This document shows, piece by piece, positions 1-9,189 of a stretch of DNA of 64,000 nt. The stretch comes from an uncultured Opitutales bacterium (lineage in GTDB: Bacteria > Verrucomicrobiota > Verrucomicrobiia > Opitutales > Intestinicryptomonadaceae). How positions within the stretch are numbered: position 1 is the stretch's first letter; every line of letters starts with the position of its first letter. The stretch lies in assembly GCA_900545715.1 (NCBI GenBank), contig URAJ01000002.1, forward strand, positions 62,001 through 126,000. Reading direction: 5' to 3'. The notes below the pieces were generated by a model that saw only the letters and a list, made by a program, of their open reading frames with translations, did not search any database and was not told where the DNA came from. Position numbers and translations under genes: made by a program.

Positions 1-283
1 CCATTCCCTTTGGCGCGTATTTTACGGCGTATTCAAGAAGCTTAAAGGCGTCTGTCGAGCCCTCGTTCGCGTAAATCGAACCCAAGAAGAACGCCGCAAC
101 CCCCGATTCCTGCGAACCGTCGAGCTTGACCTGCTTAAAAAGCTCTTTCGCCGAGGCGTAATCGCCGCGCGCGTAAAATGAGGCGCCGCGCTCTATAAAA
201 TCCTTGGCGGGCGTTTCGGTTGCGGCGGAAACCGCGTTTGCGGCAATCAGAAGCGCCGCGCATATTTTTAGAAAAACTCGCAT
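1..283 (-). CDS. Secreted TPR-like protein, partial (C-terminus beyond window)
   Basis: The start codon lies at 281-283 on the complement and the frame stays open to the window edge, giving 94 visible residues. Residues 1-20 form a typical signal peptide (MRVFLKICAALLIAANAVSA). The following helices (ASFYARGDYASAKELFKQ, then FFLGSIYANEGSTDAFKLLE) have the alternating small/large pattern of tetratricopeptide repeats, so a periplasmic scaffold or assembly role is likely. The start overlaps the end of the upstream dihydrouridine synthase gene by 16 nt, so the two are translationally linked in one minus-strand operon. The exact family cannot be decided from this fragment. Confidence 0.75.
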   Translation of the reverse strand, partial: MRVFLKICAALLIAANAVSAATETPAKDFIERGASFYARGDYASAKELFKQVKLDGSQESGVAAFFLGSIYANEGSTDAFKLLEYAVKYAPKGM

Positions 284-1218
284 AATATATCTTTTAATTC
301 GTCCAAAGTTTTAATTTTTAAAATTTCTACTCTCGCGCGCTTGAATCCCGACGCTTCGCGCAGGAAGCGTATCACGCGGCTTCTTATGTGCATAATGTTG
401 CCCGCAGACACGCCGGAATCGCGGCCGTCGCACATTAGTTCCGCGTATTTTAGCGCGAGCTTTGCGCGCTCGGATGCGCTTGGGGGAATATATTTTTCAC
501 CCGCAATCTCGCTTTTTACGCGCGAAAAAATCCACGGATTTCCGAGAGCCGCGCGCCCTATCATAAAGCCCGCGCAGGCGCTTGAGCGCAAACGCCCGGC
601 AGACAGCTTCTCGACCGAACCGTTGCCAATCAGTGGTACGGACAAGGATTCTGCCGTGCGCTCGATAAGCTCCCAATCTGCGTCGCCAGAATACCCCTGC
701 GATTTTGTGCGCCCGTGCAGAGTAATCATCTGCGCGCCCGCGTTTTGGATATCTACCGCCGCTTGCGGCACGACTATTTCCCTCAGAGACCACCCTGTAC
801 GCATCTTAGCTGTAATGGGCGTTCTCGCAACCGCCGAAGACATCGCCTCGATTATTCGCGCCATTTGTGGAACATTTTTTAGAAGCGCGCTTCCCGCTCC
901 GGCGCCGACGGCGTTGGGTGCGGGGCATCCAAAATTTACGTCTATAAAATCCGGAGATATTCTGTCCTCCACTATTTTTGCCGACAGCGCCATTTCTGCG
1001 GTATCGGAACCGAATATCTGTACTCCAAACGGCCTGTCAGCCTCGGAGAACGAAAGTTTCTCAAAGACGCGCGCGGCGTCGGAGATTATCGCGCGGCAAT
1101 AGACGAACTCGCTAACCACAGCGTCTGCGCCCGATTCCCTAAAAATTCTGCGGCAGGCGCTATCAGTATATCCCGCCATTGGCGCGAGAAACAAAATGTT
1201 TTTTTTTAGAAACTCCAT
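268..1218 (-). CDS. dus: tRNA-dihydrouridine synthase family protein
   Basis: A 316-residue FMN-dependent enzyme that reduces specific uridines in the tRNA D-loop to dihydrouridine. The N-terminus reads LFLAPMAGYTDSACRR, matching the Dus flavin-binding start. NFGCPAP carries the conserved catalytic-loop Cys region, followed by KMRTGW and LHGRTKSQGYSGDADW, and then IGNGS near the phosphate-binding site. A longer frame exists upstream, but the ATG at 1216-1218 puts the start nine residues before the conserved LFLAPMAGYTD motif and leaves only a 13-nt overlap with the upstream CPBP gene, so I chose it. The DusA/B/C subclass cannot be assigned safely. Length is normal for the family. Confidence 0.93.
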   Translation of the reverse strand: MEFLKKNILFLAPMAGYTDSACRRIFRESGADAVVSEFVYCRAIISDAARVFEKLSFSEADRPFGVQIFGSDTAEMALSAKIVEDRISPDFIDVNFGCPAPNAVGAGAGSALLKNVPQMARIIEAMSSAVARTPITAKMRTGWSLREIVVPQAAVDIQNAGAQMITLHGRTKSQGYSGDADWELIERTAESLSVPLIGNGSVEKLSAGRLRSSACAGFMIGRAALGNPWIFSRVKSEIAGEKYIPPSASERAKLALKYAELMCDGRDSGVSAGNIMHIRSRVIRFLREASGFKRARVEILKIKTLDELKDILCEFF

Positions 1219-1847
1219 ACGACAAATCCCTGCGCCGCCTTGACGCAAAAAACGCCGAGATTGTAAGCCAAATGCGCCGCGACGCACGGAATCAGCGACC
1301 GCATTTCATTTTGCGGGCAGAAACGCAGCGCATAGAACACCATTGACGACAAAAATACAAATATTGTGTCGCGCGCCGCCTTTTCAGTGAGATTGATTGT
1401 AAAGCTTGCCTCCGCCAAACCGCCGCTTTCCGGAATGGAAAAATCCCAGAGGAACGGGTGGCAAAGCGCAAATATGAGTGAGAATAAAATTGCGCTCACC
1501 CATAAGAGGAGTTTCCCCTTGTTTTGAATAATCAAATATCCCCTAAAAATCAATTCCTCGATAAATGCCGCCGCAGTCCAAGAGAAAATCGCCATGAACG
1601 AAACTTTTGTCTGTTCCTCTACCCCGCCGCCTGCAATTTCAGCCGCCGTTATTGCTGCTAGCAATACAACCCCGCACAACGCTCCAAAGACGGCCAATTT
1701 TATTGAAACGGGCCTCGCCCCCGGGAATTCCCCTTTTGCAGAAGCCCCCGTGCGCACAAAATTGCGCGTATCGGAAAGCCACATTTTAAACAGCCATGCC
1801 GCCACGGCGAACATGCCCAGAGAATAAAGCGCGTCGTCCTGAAACAT
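1206..1847 (-). CDS. CPBP family intramembrane glutamic endopeptidase
   Basis: A 213-residue polytopic membrane protein of the CPBP/CAAX-protease (ABI) family. The three conserved motifs are visible: EELIFRGYL (EExxxR), FALCHPF (FxxxH) and HLAYNLG near the C-terminus, which together make the putative intramembrane active site. Hydrophobic segments lie at about residues 45-65, 80-100, 110-130 and 155-175. Family members process prenylated proteins, peptides or bacteriocins, but the substrate here is unknown. It is preceded by a 42-residue membrane peptide gene only one base upstream and overlaps dus by 13 nt, so the four genes form one minus-strand transcription unit. Confidence 0.88.
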   Translation of the reverse strand: MFQDDALYSLGMFAVAAWLFKMWLSDTRNFVRTGASAKGEFPGARPVSIKLAVFGALCGVVLLAAITAAEIAGGGVEEQTKVSFMAIFSWTAAAFIEELIFRGYLIIQNKGKLLLWVSAILFSLIFALCHPFLWDFSIPESGGLAEASFTINLTEKAARDTIFVFLSSMVFYALRFCPQNEMRSLIPCVAAHLAYNLGVFCVKAAQGFVVWSF

Positions 1848-1848
1848 A

Positions 1849-1977
1849 TCAGCTCACTGCTCCCCAGACGATTATCGCTATTTGCAAGACTACCATCGCC
1901 GCGACACATACGTAAACGCATACAAAAAACTTGTCTGTCTTATATTTTGCTATCGGCGGTGTTTTGCTTTCTTTCAT
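1849..1977 (-). CDS. Small single-pass membrane peptide
   Basis: A 42-residue frame starting at the ATG at 1975-1977. It has a hydrophilic, Lys-rich N-terminus (MKESKTPPIAKYKTDK), a hydrophobic segment at about residues 17-40, and ends VWGAVS. Its TGA stop is one base before the CPBP protease start, which is the main reason to think it is translated. A longer frame upstream runs through poly-A/T sequence and looks non-coding. It may be an accessory peptide or substrate of the protease, but this is inference from adjacency alone. I recognise no family. Confidence 0.5.
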   Translation of the reverse strand: MKESKTPPIAKYKTDKFFVCVYVCVAAMVVLQIAIIVWGAVS

Positions 1978-2094
1978 AACGGCGTATAAAATGTATATAT
2001 AAATATAATCTTTCCAATACCCGCTTTTTTCAAGTAAAAACGCCAGTTCAAACGCCTTTTTTTGCAAAAAAACATTTTTTTTCAAAAAAAAGTG

Positions 2095-3173
<1,079 letters not shown>

Positions 3174-3228
3174 CAGGGGAGAATCCCCTGCACCTCCGCG
3201 ACTGACGTCGCGGTCTTGCGATAAAACA

Positions 3229-3256
3229 GGCGCGCATTTACAGCGCGCCTTTTTTG
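3229..3256 (+). terminator. Rho-independent terminator of gap
   Basis: A perfect stem GGCGCGC/GCGCGCC with a seven-base loop ATTTACA is followed by six T. It lies 55 bases after the gap stop codon. Confidence 0.88.
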
Positions 3257-3377
3257 TGCCTTCTGCGCATTGCTTGGCTTTTAGCCGCGCAATTGCTGTC
3301 CACTCTAAACCGATAAAGTTTTTTTGGGAGAATCCCCTGCACCTCCGCGACTAACGTCGCGGTCTTGCGATAAAACA

Positions 3378-3404
3378 GGCGCGCATTTACAGCGCGCGTT
3401 TTTT
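3378..3404 (+). terminator. Second copy of the gap terminator
   Basis: This is the same loop ATTTACA and stem as the first terminator, with one change in the right arm that costs the outermost pair. It still has six G-C pairs and a T run, so it should still function. It lies in the second tandem copy, 148 bases downstream. Confidence 0.75.
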
Positions 3405-3627
3405 GTGCCTTCTACGCATTGCTTGGCTTTTTAGTTAATATTTCCTTTCTAAAAATTTTCTCATAGAAAACTATTTTTATTAAAAATTTCTAAATAAAAA
3501 ATATTCCTCAACATAGAGTTTTCTATATGGTTTGTGCAAATTGCAAACTAGGCATAAATATATGGCAGCCAATCGCGGTTATAGATATTTTGTTGACTCT
3601 AAAAAATATAAAAAATATATTCTTTAT

Positions 3628-5001
3628 ATGAATAAATTTATATCTTTTGCGTCCTTAGCACTGCTCGCTTCCTCCACAGCTTTTTGCGACATGATGTCCG
3701 ATATTGTAGGAGATTTGACAATGCCTCCGCCCACGGACATTTCCCAGAATTTCCCCTATGGCATCACCGCAAAAACTCCACCTTACATACAAAAAATTTT
3801 AAGTAAAAAAGGGCGCGCTCCGTATCGAATGAACCTGCGCATATTCCAGGGGTGCCCGACAATCGAGTCGTCTAAAAACGGAAGGCTATGGGCAGCGTAT
3901 TTCGGCAGCAACGAGCAAAATGAAGGCAACGGAATGTTTTCCAAAAAAGAAAAAATATTCCCATATCAGCCAAACGATGTTGCACATGCGGGACAATTCA
4001 CAGTAATTGCTACAAGCGCCGACGGCGGCAAAACTTGGAAGGAAGTTTTTGTATTCGATCCCTCAAAAGTCATGAACGGGACATCGAGCGATCCCCTACT
4101 TTGGAAAGACGCCGACGGAAATATCCGCTTTACAGTAGTGAGAAATATGGATGTAGGCGACAAGGAGATTGGCACAACCGCCACTTGGGAGTTTGTAATG
4201 CTCGACCCTGAGAGCGAAAATACGGGCTGGTCAAAACCGAGACTTGTTTGCAAGGTAAATGCCTCTGTAATGAAGCCCCTCGTATTCCCGGACGGTTCCC
4301 TTCTAAGACCGTGTGCCACGTGGGGTCATCCGCACAAGGCCTATTTTATAAAAGAATCGCGCGACGGTAAAGCGGAATTTGTCTCGCGCATATATGACGA
4401 CAAGGTGAATTTTGGAGAGCAATCGGTTATTCTCCGCAAAGACGGGTCAATATTTTCGACTTTGCGCCGCGCCCCATGGAATCCGGTCGCGGGGTTTGAA
4501 TCGCGCGACGGCGGCAAAACTTGGAAGGAAGTAGGGTTTCCGGAAAAAATTTCGGTGGCGACAAAAACTGTTTTATTTAGGGCAAAATCCGGAAATATAA
4601 TACTTGTTGGCAACGACGCAAAAATTGTAAAAATTGAGAATGGCAAACCCGAATTTGAAGAAGTGCGGGACATTAATGGCAAAGTGGTTAAGCCGCGCGG
4701 GCTCAGAACCTGCATGACTGCATTTATAAGCTACGACGACGGGAAAACATTCCCTAAAAAAATACTGCTCGACGAGCGCTTTACTAGCTATCCGTCCATA
4801 TGCGAGCACGATGGCTTTCTTTATATCGCCTACGACAATTCTCGCACGGGATACAAACATCAGGAAATTATGCTGGCAAAAATTACGGAGGCGGACATCG
4901 AGGCCGGGAAACTCGTAAATCCGGAGTCAAAGTTGAAGATGGAAATATCTGCGCCCTACAAGCACGGAGGCGGAGTTAGAAAAGACGATAAGCTACTTTG
5001 A
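3628..5001 (+). CDS. Secreted sialidase-like (BNR-repeat) glycosidase
   Basis: The ATG at 3628 gives 457 residues that begin with a signal peptide (MNKFISFASLALLASSTAFC). The open frame upstream is A/T junk. The body is a sialidase-type six-bladed propeller. Three Asp boxes are visible (SADGGKTW, SRDGGKTW, SYDDGKTF). An early Arg-containing strand reads RIFQGCPTIE, with later Arg candidates in LLRPCATW and DNSRTG, and the C-terminus (SYPSICEHDGFLYIAYDNSR) is typical of the BNR_2/GH33-like group. It would act on glycans outside the cytoplasm. True sialidase specificity is not proven, since this fold also covers other exo-glycosidases. The gene sits between gap and pgk, flanked by terminators on both sides. 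Confidence 0.82.
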   Translation: MNKFISFASLALLASSTAFCDMMSDIVGDLTMPPPTDISQNFPYGITAKTPPYIQKILSKKGRAPYRMNLRIFQGCPTIESSKNGRLWAAYFGSNEQNEGNGMFSKKEKIFPYQPNDVAHAGQFTVIATSADGGKTWKEVFVFDPSKVMNGTSSDPLLWKDADGNIRFTVVRNMDVGDKEIGTTATWEFVMLDPESENTGWSKPRLVCKVNASVMKPLVFPDGSLLRPCATWGHPHKAYFIKESRDGKAEFVSRIYDDKVNFGEQSVILRKDGSIFSTLRRAPWNPVAGFESRDGGKTWKEVGFPEKISVATKTVLFRAKSGNIILVGNDAKIVKIENGKPEFEEVRDINGKVVKPRGLRTCMTAFISYDDGKTFPKKILLDERFTSYPSICEHDGFLYIAYDNSRTGYKHQEIMLAKITEADIEAGKLVNPESKLKMEISAPYKHGGGVRKDDKLL

Positions 5002-5008
5002 TGCAAAA

Positions 5009-5037
5009 AAAGCCGTCTTAAAAAGGGCGGCTTTTTT
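5009..5037 (+). terminator. Terminator after the sialidase-like gene
   Basis: The stem AAGCCGTC/GGGCGGCTT (one G-T pair) around TTAAAAA is followed by six T, starting eight bases after the stop codon. Confidence 0.85.
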
Positions 5038-5244
5038 CATGCTTTTAATATCTTCCAAAAAATAGAAATTTCGCGGATATTTTTATTGATACCGCATTTT
5101 GCACTTGTACTTATGAATCCTGCCCTAATCAAAAAATTTTGCATTAACTAAAAAACATTTGGCTCTTTTAAAAAACTTGCAATCCCCAGTGTTGCGTGCA
5201 TTATTTTTTGCAATTTTTATATAAAAACTCGAACGGTAAAAATT

Positions 5245-6447
5245 ATGTCACAGATAAAGACGATAAAAGACGTGGATCTCAAAGGCAAAAAAGTCTTTGT
5301 GCGCGTAGACTTCAACGTCCCCTTCGACAACAAAGGGGAAATTAGCGACGACACCCGCATCGTTGCGGCTCTGCCGACGATAAAATACCTCATAGACGAA
5401 GGCGCCATGCTTGTTCTGACAAGCCACCTCGGACGCCCGAAAAGCAAGGAAGACAAACAATTCTCCCTCGCGCCCGTCGCCAAGGCTCTCTCGGAAAAAC
5501 TCGGCAAGCCAGTCGTATTTGTTGACGATTGCATCGGGCCGAAGGTTAAGGAAGCTTGCGCGGCCATGAAACCCGGAGACGTCGTTTTGCTCGAAAATTC
5601 CCGCTTCTATCCCGAAGAAAAGAAAAACGATCCCGAATTCGCCAAAAAGCTCGCCGAAGACACCGGCGCTGAGGCCTATGTCAACGACGCTTTCGGCACA
5701 GCCCACAGAGCACATGCTACAACCGCAGGAGTAGCCGCATACCTCCCGATTAAAGTTGCGGGGCTCCTCATCGAAAAGGAACTCGAATTCCTCGGTTCAA
5801 AAACCGAAAATCCGGAGCGCCCCTTCACTGTAATTCTCGGCGGAGCGAAAGTTTCCGACAAGATTACTGTCATCGATTCCCTCCTCGACAAGTGCGATTC
5901 AATGCTCATCGGCGGCGCTATGGCTTACACTTTTGCGCTCGCGCAGGGAAAGAAAGTCGGAAAGAGCCTCGTTGAAGCCGACAAGGTTGATCTCGCTCTC
6001 GCCGCCCTCAAAAAGGCGAAGGACAAGGGCGTTAATTTCCTTTTGCCGGTTGACAATGTCGTTTGCCAAACAATTGATTTTGCGGCTGGAACTGTCGGAG
6101 AATTGAAGGTAATGGAAGGTATCGAGGACGGCTGGGCAGGCGTTGATATCGGCCCCAAGACTGTCGAGCTTTACAAGAATGAAATTGCGAAGAGCAAAAC
6201 AATTCTTTGGAACGGCCCGATGGGCGTATTTGAAATTAAAGAATGCGCAAAGGGCACTTTCGCAATCGCGGAAGCGGTCGCAAAGAGCGACGCCATAAGC
6301 ATTGTCGGCGGCGGCGACTCCGTAAAGGCCGTAAAAAAGAGCGGCTATGCGAAGGACGTCACATTCATTTCCACTGGCGGCGGCGCTTCCCTCGAATTCC
6401 TCGAAGGCAAGCAATTGCCCGGTGTCGCAGTTCTCGACAGAAAATAA
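5245..6447 (+). CDS. pgk: Phosphoglycerate kinase
   Basis: A 400-residue cytoplasmic enzyme that transfers phosphate from 1,3-bisphosphoglycerate to ADP. Family signatures are intact: [10 protein letters not shown] near the N-terminus, LTSHLGRPK, the substrate-binding region [24 protein letters not shown] in the nucleotide domain, WNGPMGVFE, and the terminal GGGDS and [13 protein letters not shown] loops. Length is typical. It is 24 bases upstream of tpiA with no terminator between, so the two form an operon. The 243 bases before it carry the previous terminator and TTGC-containing promoter-like sequence, but no clear ribosome-binding site. Confidence 0.98.
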   Translation: MSQIKTIKDVDLKGKKVFVRVDFNVPFDNKGEISDDTRIVAALPTIKYLIDEGAMLVLTSHLGRPKSKEDKQFSLAPVAKALSEKLGKPVVFVDDCIGPKVKEACAAMKPGDVVLLENSRFYPEEKKNDPEFAKKLAEDTGAEAYVNDAFGTAHRAHATTAGVAAYLPIKVAGLLIEKELEFLGSKTENPERPFTVILGGAKVSDKITVIDSLLDKCDSMLIGGAMAYTFALAQGKKVGKSLVEADKVDLALAALKKAKDKGVNFLLPVDNVVCQTIDFAAGTVGELKVMEGIEDGWAGVDIGPKTVELYKNEIAKSKTILWNGPMGVFEIKECAKGTFAIAEAVAKSDAISIVGGGDSVKAVKKSGYAKDVTFISTGGGASLEFLEGKQLPGVAVLDRK

Positions 6448-6471
6448 TTTTAACAAAAGGAGAATAAAAAA

Positions 6472-7239
6472 ATGTCCCGCAAATATTTCATAGCAGGAAA
6501 TTGGAAAATGAACAAAACGGCCGCAGAAGCGACCGCTTTGATAAAGGCAATCAACGAAAAAGCCGGCTCGCAGACCAAGGTTGACGTCGCTGTATGCCCG
6601 CCCTTCACCGCTCTCGACGCGGCTTCAAAGGCGCTTGCAGGCTCGACCGTAAAGCTCGGCGCACAAAATATGTACTTTGAAAAAAGCGGCGCCTATACTG
6701 GCGAAATTGCCGCCGATATGCTCAAAGAATTCGGCTGCACATACGTCATCCTCGGTCACAGCGAACGCCGCGAATACTTCAAGGAATGCAACTGCCTAAT
6801 CAATAAAAAAGTGAAGGCGGTTCTCGCAAACGGAATGAATCCTATCCTTTGCGTTGGCGAAAAGCTTGAAGAACGTGAAGCCGGCAAGACTCTCGACATT
6901 GTCTCCGAGCAGACGGTAAAAGGCCTCGAAGGCTTGCCCGCCGCCGAGGCTGAAAAAGTTGTAATCGCTTACGAGCCTGTATGGGCTATCGGAACGGGCA
7001 AAACTGCAACTCCCGCAATGGCGCAGGAAGTGCATGCCGCAATCCGCAAGATTCTCGCCGACACTTTTGGCGCGGAAGTTGCCGAAAAAATGCAGATCCT
7101 CTACGGCGGCTCAATGAAGCCCGAGAATGCCGACGCGCTCCTCGCCGAAAAAGACATCGACGGCGGCTTGATTGGCGGCGCGGCATTGAAGGCGGACAGC
7201 TTTGTCGCCCTCATTGAAAGCGCCTCGAAAGCATTGTAA
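6472..7239 (+). CDS. tpiA: Triosephosphate isomerase
   Basis: A 255-residue TIM-barrel enzyme interconverting dihydroxyacetone phosphate and glyceraldehyde-3-phosphate. It has the N-terminal GNWKMNKT with the catalytic Lys, LGHSERR with the catalytic His, AYEPVWAIGTG with the catalytic Glu and the mobile loop, and YGGSMKPENA for phosphate binding. A good ribosome-binding site, AAAGGAG, precedes the ATG. It is the second gene of a pgk-tpiA operon and ends in a strong terminator. Confidence 0.98.
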   Translation: MSRKYFIAGNWKMNKTAAEATALIKAINEKAGSQTKVDVAVCPPFTALDAASKALAGSTVKLGAQNMYFEKSGAYTGEIAADMLKEFGCTYVILGHSERREYFKECNCLINKKVKAVLANGMNPILCVGEKLEEREAGKTLDIVSEQTVKGLEGLPAAEAEKVVIAYEPVWAIGTGKTATPAMAQEVHAAIRKILADTFGAEVAEKMQILYGGSMKPENADALLAEKDIDGGLIGGAALKADSFVALIESASKAL

Positions 7240-7260
7240 TTTTTCTTAAAATTTTCCAAG

Positions 7261-7290
7261 AGCCGGGTGCATAAACGCCCGGCTTTTTTT
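7261..7290 (+). terminator. Terminator of the pgk-tpiA operon
   Basis: The perfect stem AGCCGGG/CCCGGCT around a ten-base loop is followed by seven T. Confidence 0.9.
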
Positions 7291-7437
7291 ATACAAAAAT
7301 CCATTGCGACTGTTAGGCCAACATTGTCTGTGCTCATTGCGCAGGGCTTTTTTTATATGAATTTTCTGCCAGTTTCTATGCGTTTAATAAAAATGCTTCA
7401 AAAAAATATAAAAAAAGGCGCAAAGAAAGGAATATGC

Positions 7438-7468
7438 TTGCAAGGAAAGCAAATTTTTGAGGTTATAG
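7438..7468 (+). promoter_or_regulatory. Candidate promoter for the SRP RNA gene
   Basis: TTGCAA at 7438-7443 and TTATAG at 7463-7468 are spaced 19 bases apart, which would place the transcript start near 7474, just before the first SRP RNA helix. The long spacing is a weakness. Confidence 0.35.
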
Positions 7469-7473
7469 AGTGC

Positions 7474-7578
7474 AAGGTCGGGCCCCATGCAATTTGCGGC
7501 GACGCGAACCCCGCCAGATCCGGAAGGAAGCAACGGTAGCGATCACCCAAATGTGCCGTGGGTCGCCTGACCCCCTAC
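7474..7578 (+). ncRNA. ffs: Signal recognition particle RNA, small bacterial type (4.5S)
   Basis: The apical domain is unmistakable: CCGCCAGATCCGGAAGG followed by AAGCAACGG gives the GGAA tetraloop and the asymmetric internal loop that binds Ffh. The terminal helix pairs GGTCGGGC at 7476-7483 with GCCTGACC at 7565-7572. The total of about 105 nt matches the short bacterial form lacking the Alu domain. The 3' side runs into CTCTTTATTTTTT, which may help end transcription. The RNA assembles with Ffh to target membrane proteins. Exact ends are inferred from pairing and may be off by a few bases. The rest of the 7240-7597 gap holds only the tpiA terminator and A/T-rich leader sequence. Confidence 0.92.
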
Positions 7579-7597
7579 TCTTTATTTTTTAAGACTC

Positions 7598-8335
7598 ATG
7601 GCTTCCGAATCCGACATTTTTATAAAAAATGCGCCTGCGCATGTGGCGATTATTATGGACGGCAACGGAAGGTGGGCTAAGGAGCGCGGAAAACCGCGCA
7701 TTTTTGGGCATAAGGAAGGCGCCAACAGAATCCGCGAAGTGATGGACGCCGCGAGGGAAGCCGGAGTCAAGTTCCTTACCCTCTATGCGTTTTCTTCCGA
7801 AAACTGGAATAGACCCCAGGATGAAGTCGAGGCATTGATGAATCTGCTTGTTGCCGCAATAAATGAATACGGCGGGGAGCTTGTTGAAAATAAAATAAGA
7901 TTCCGCACGATAGGCGATATCTCAGCCCTGCCGCAAAAATGCCAAGACGCCGTTGCAGATCTTTCTAAAAAAACCGAAAACTTTTCGGAATCCACCCTCG
8001 TGCTCGCACTAAACTACGGCTCGCGCGACGAAATCGCTATGGCTGCGAGAAAAATTGCAGAAATGGTTTTGAAAGGAGACTTGGATCCTTCCTCGATAAA
8101 TTGGGAAAAAATTTCCGGGCAGCTGTACACATCGGATATTCCTGATCCTGACTTAATAATTAGAACTTCCGGCGAACAGCGCCTGAGCAATTTCTTAATG
8201 CTACAAGCCGCATATTCGGAACTATACTTTACAGACGTTTATTGGCCAGACTTTGGCAGGAAGGAGTTCCTCAAAGCCGTCGAGGAATTCAAACTGCGCG
8301 AAAGGCGTTACGGCAAAACCGCCGATCAACTCTAA
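7598..8335 (+). CDS. uppS: Isoprenyl (undecaprenyl) diphosphate synthase
   Basis: A 245-residue cis-prenyltransferase that elongates farnesyl diphosphate with isopentenyl diphosphate to make the C55 lipid carrier for peptidoglycan and O-antigen. The signature IIMDGNGRWAKERG puts the catalytic Asp at 21, followed by GHKEGANRIRE. The C-terminal RTSGEQRLSNFLM and ELYFTDVYWPDF are conserved. It is the first gene of an envelope/isoprenoid operon and lies eight bases before cdsA. Confidence 0.96.
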   Translation: MASESDIFIKNAPAHVAIIMDGNGRWAKERGKPRIFGHKEGANRIREVMDAAREAGVKFLTLYAFSSENWNRPQDEVEALMNLLVAAINEYGGELVENKIRFRTIGDISALPQKCQDAVADLSKKTENFSESTLVLALNYGSRDEIAMAARKIAEMVLKGDLDPSSINWEKISGQLYTSDIPDPDLIIRTSGEQRLSNFLMLQAAYSELYFTDVYWPDFGRKEFLKAVEEFKLRERRYGKTADQL

Positions 8336-8343
8336 ATATCCGT

Positions 8344-9189
8344 ATGTTAGCCAGAACTTTTAGCACGATTCTGCTTTGGGCTGCAACTTTGCTTGCAATA
8401 ATATATTTCGCCGCATACGGCTGGGCGGTCATAGTGGCGCTTCTGTCGGCCGCCGCGTTGCATGAAGTTTTTGAGGTTCAAAGAAAAATCGGATTTAAAC
8501 CGTCGGAGACTTTTGGGCAAATTGCCTCAATCGCAATTTTTTTATGCGTTTGGATAGATTCCGAACTCGCAATATCGGGCGGCTTTGGGGGAAGCTTGGC
8601 GTTCGCGCTTTCGCTTACGGCAATATCTTGCTGCGTCCTAAAACACCCATACTCCGAATTTTTTAAAGAGACTACTTTGCCGACAATTTGCGCTATATCC
8701 ACTGTTCCGTTCATGTTGCAGTGGCTCGTTGTCTTAGGGTTTGCGGATTTCGGTTTGTCGAAATATACGGGGGTAATTCTATCAATTTGGATTTTGGCCG
8801 CCGCAAAATTTTCCGACGTCGGCGCGTACGTTCTTGGTTCGGCATTCGGCCGGCACAAAATGGCGCCGTCCATAAGCCCCAAGAAAACATGGGAGGGCGC
8901 AGTCGGAGGGCTTTTTTCATCAGCCGCAGTGTCGGCGGCAATCGCTTGCGGCTTTGCGGATTCCCTGCCCGCGCAATTCACTCCGCCCACAGCCGCAGTA
9001 GCCGGAATTTTAATCGGAGCAGTCGCTATACTCTCAGACCTCCTCGAATCCGTCTTTAAAAGGGTCGCCGGAGTCAAGGACTCGGGCTCTCTGATTCCCG
9101 GAATTGGAGGAGCTCTCGACCTCGCCGACTCGCTATTGCTTTCGGCTCCGCTTGGAACAGTACTGCTAATCTTTATACTTCAACTATGA
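8344..9189 (+). CDS. cdsA: Phosphatidate cytidylyltransferase
   Basis: A 281-residue multipass membrane enzyme that makes CDP-diacylglycerol from phosphatidate and CTP, the branch point for phospholipid headgroups. The ATG at 8344 lies just after uppS. The longer upstream frame overlaps uppS and is rejected. The family signature SPKKTWEGAVGG and SVFKRVAGVKDSGSLIPG is present, but the terminal part reads IGGALDLADS, where many homologues have HGG-LDR-DS, so the usual His and Arg are Ile and Leu. I recall similar variants in other PVC bacteria (inference). Its stop overlaps dxr by four bases. Confidence 0.93.
   Translation: MLARTFSTILLWAATLLAIIYFAAYGWAVIVALLSAAALHEVFEVQRKIGFKPSETFGQIASIAIFLCVWIDSELAISGGFGGSLAFALSLTAISCCVLKHPYSEFFKETTLPTICAISTVPFMLQWLVVLGFADFGLSKYTGVILSIWILAAAKFSDVGAYVLGSAFGRHKMAPSISPKKTWEGAVGGLFSSAAVSAAIACGFADSLPAQFTPPTAAVAGILIGAVAILSDLLESVFKRVAGVKDSGSLIPGIGGALDLADSLLLSAPLGTVLLIFILQL

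Larger units (their letters stand above)
3178..3432. repeat. Tandem duplication carrying hairpins and terminator (two copies)
   Basis: About 107 bases beginning GGGAGAATCCCCTGCACC at 3178 recur almost unchanged from 3326, a spacing of 148 bases. Each copy holds a hairpin of CCGCGAC and GTCGCGG around a four-base loop, then a GC-rich terminator stem. Copy 1 also has an eight-base stem GCAGGGGA/TCCCCTGC that begins right at the gap stop codon. In copy 2 its left arm is lost, so copy 1 looks ancestral. Few substitutions separate the copies, implying a recent duplication. The stretch 3174-3627 contains no other gene-like feature. Confidence 0.9.

Noticed and set aside
341..1102. Long open frame on the plus strand opposite dus
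   Set aside because: It is the shadow of the dihydrouridine synthase gene, which has all family motifs; the opposite frame has none.
7267..7539. 90-codon frame overlapping the SRP RNA
   Set aside because: It runs through a terminator and the conserved SRP RNA core; its sequence has no coding character.
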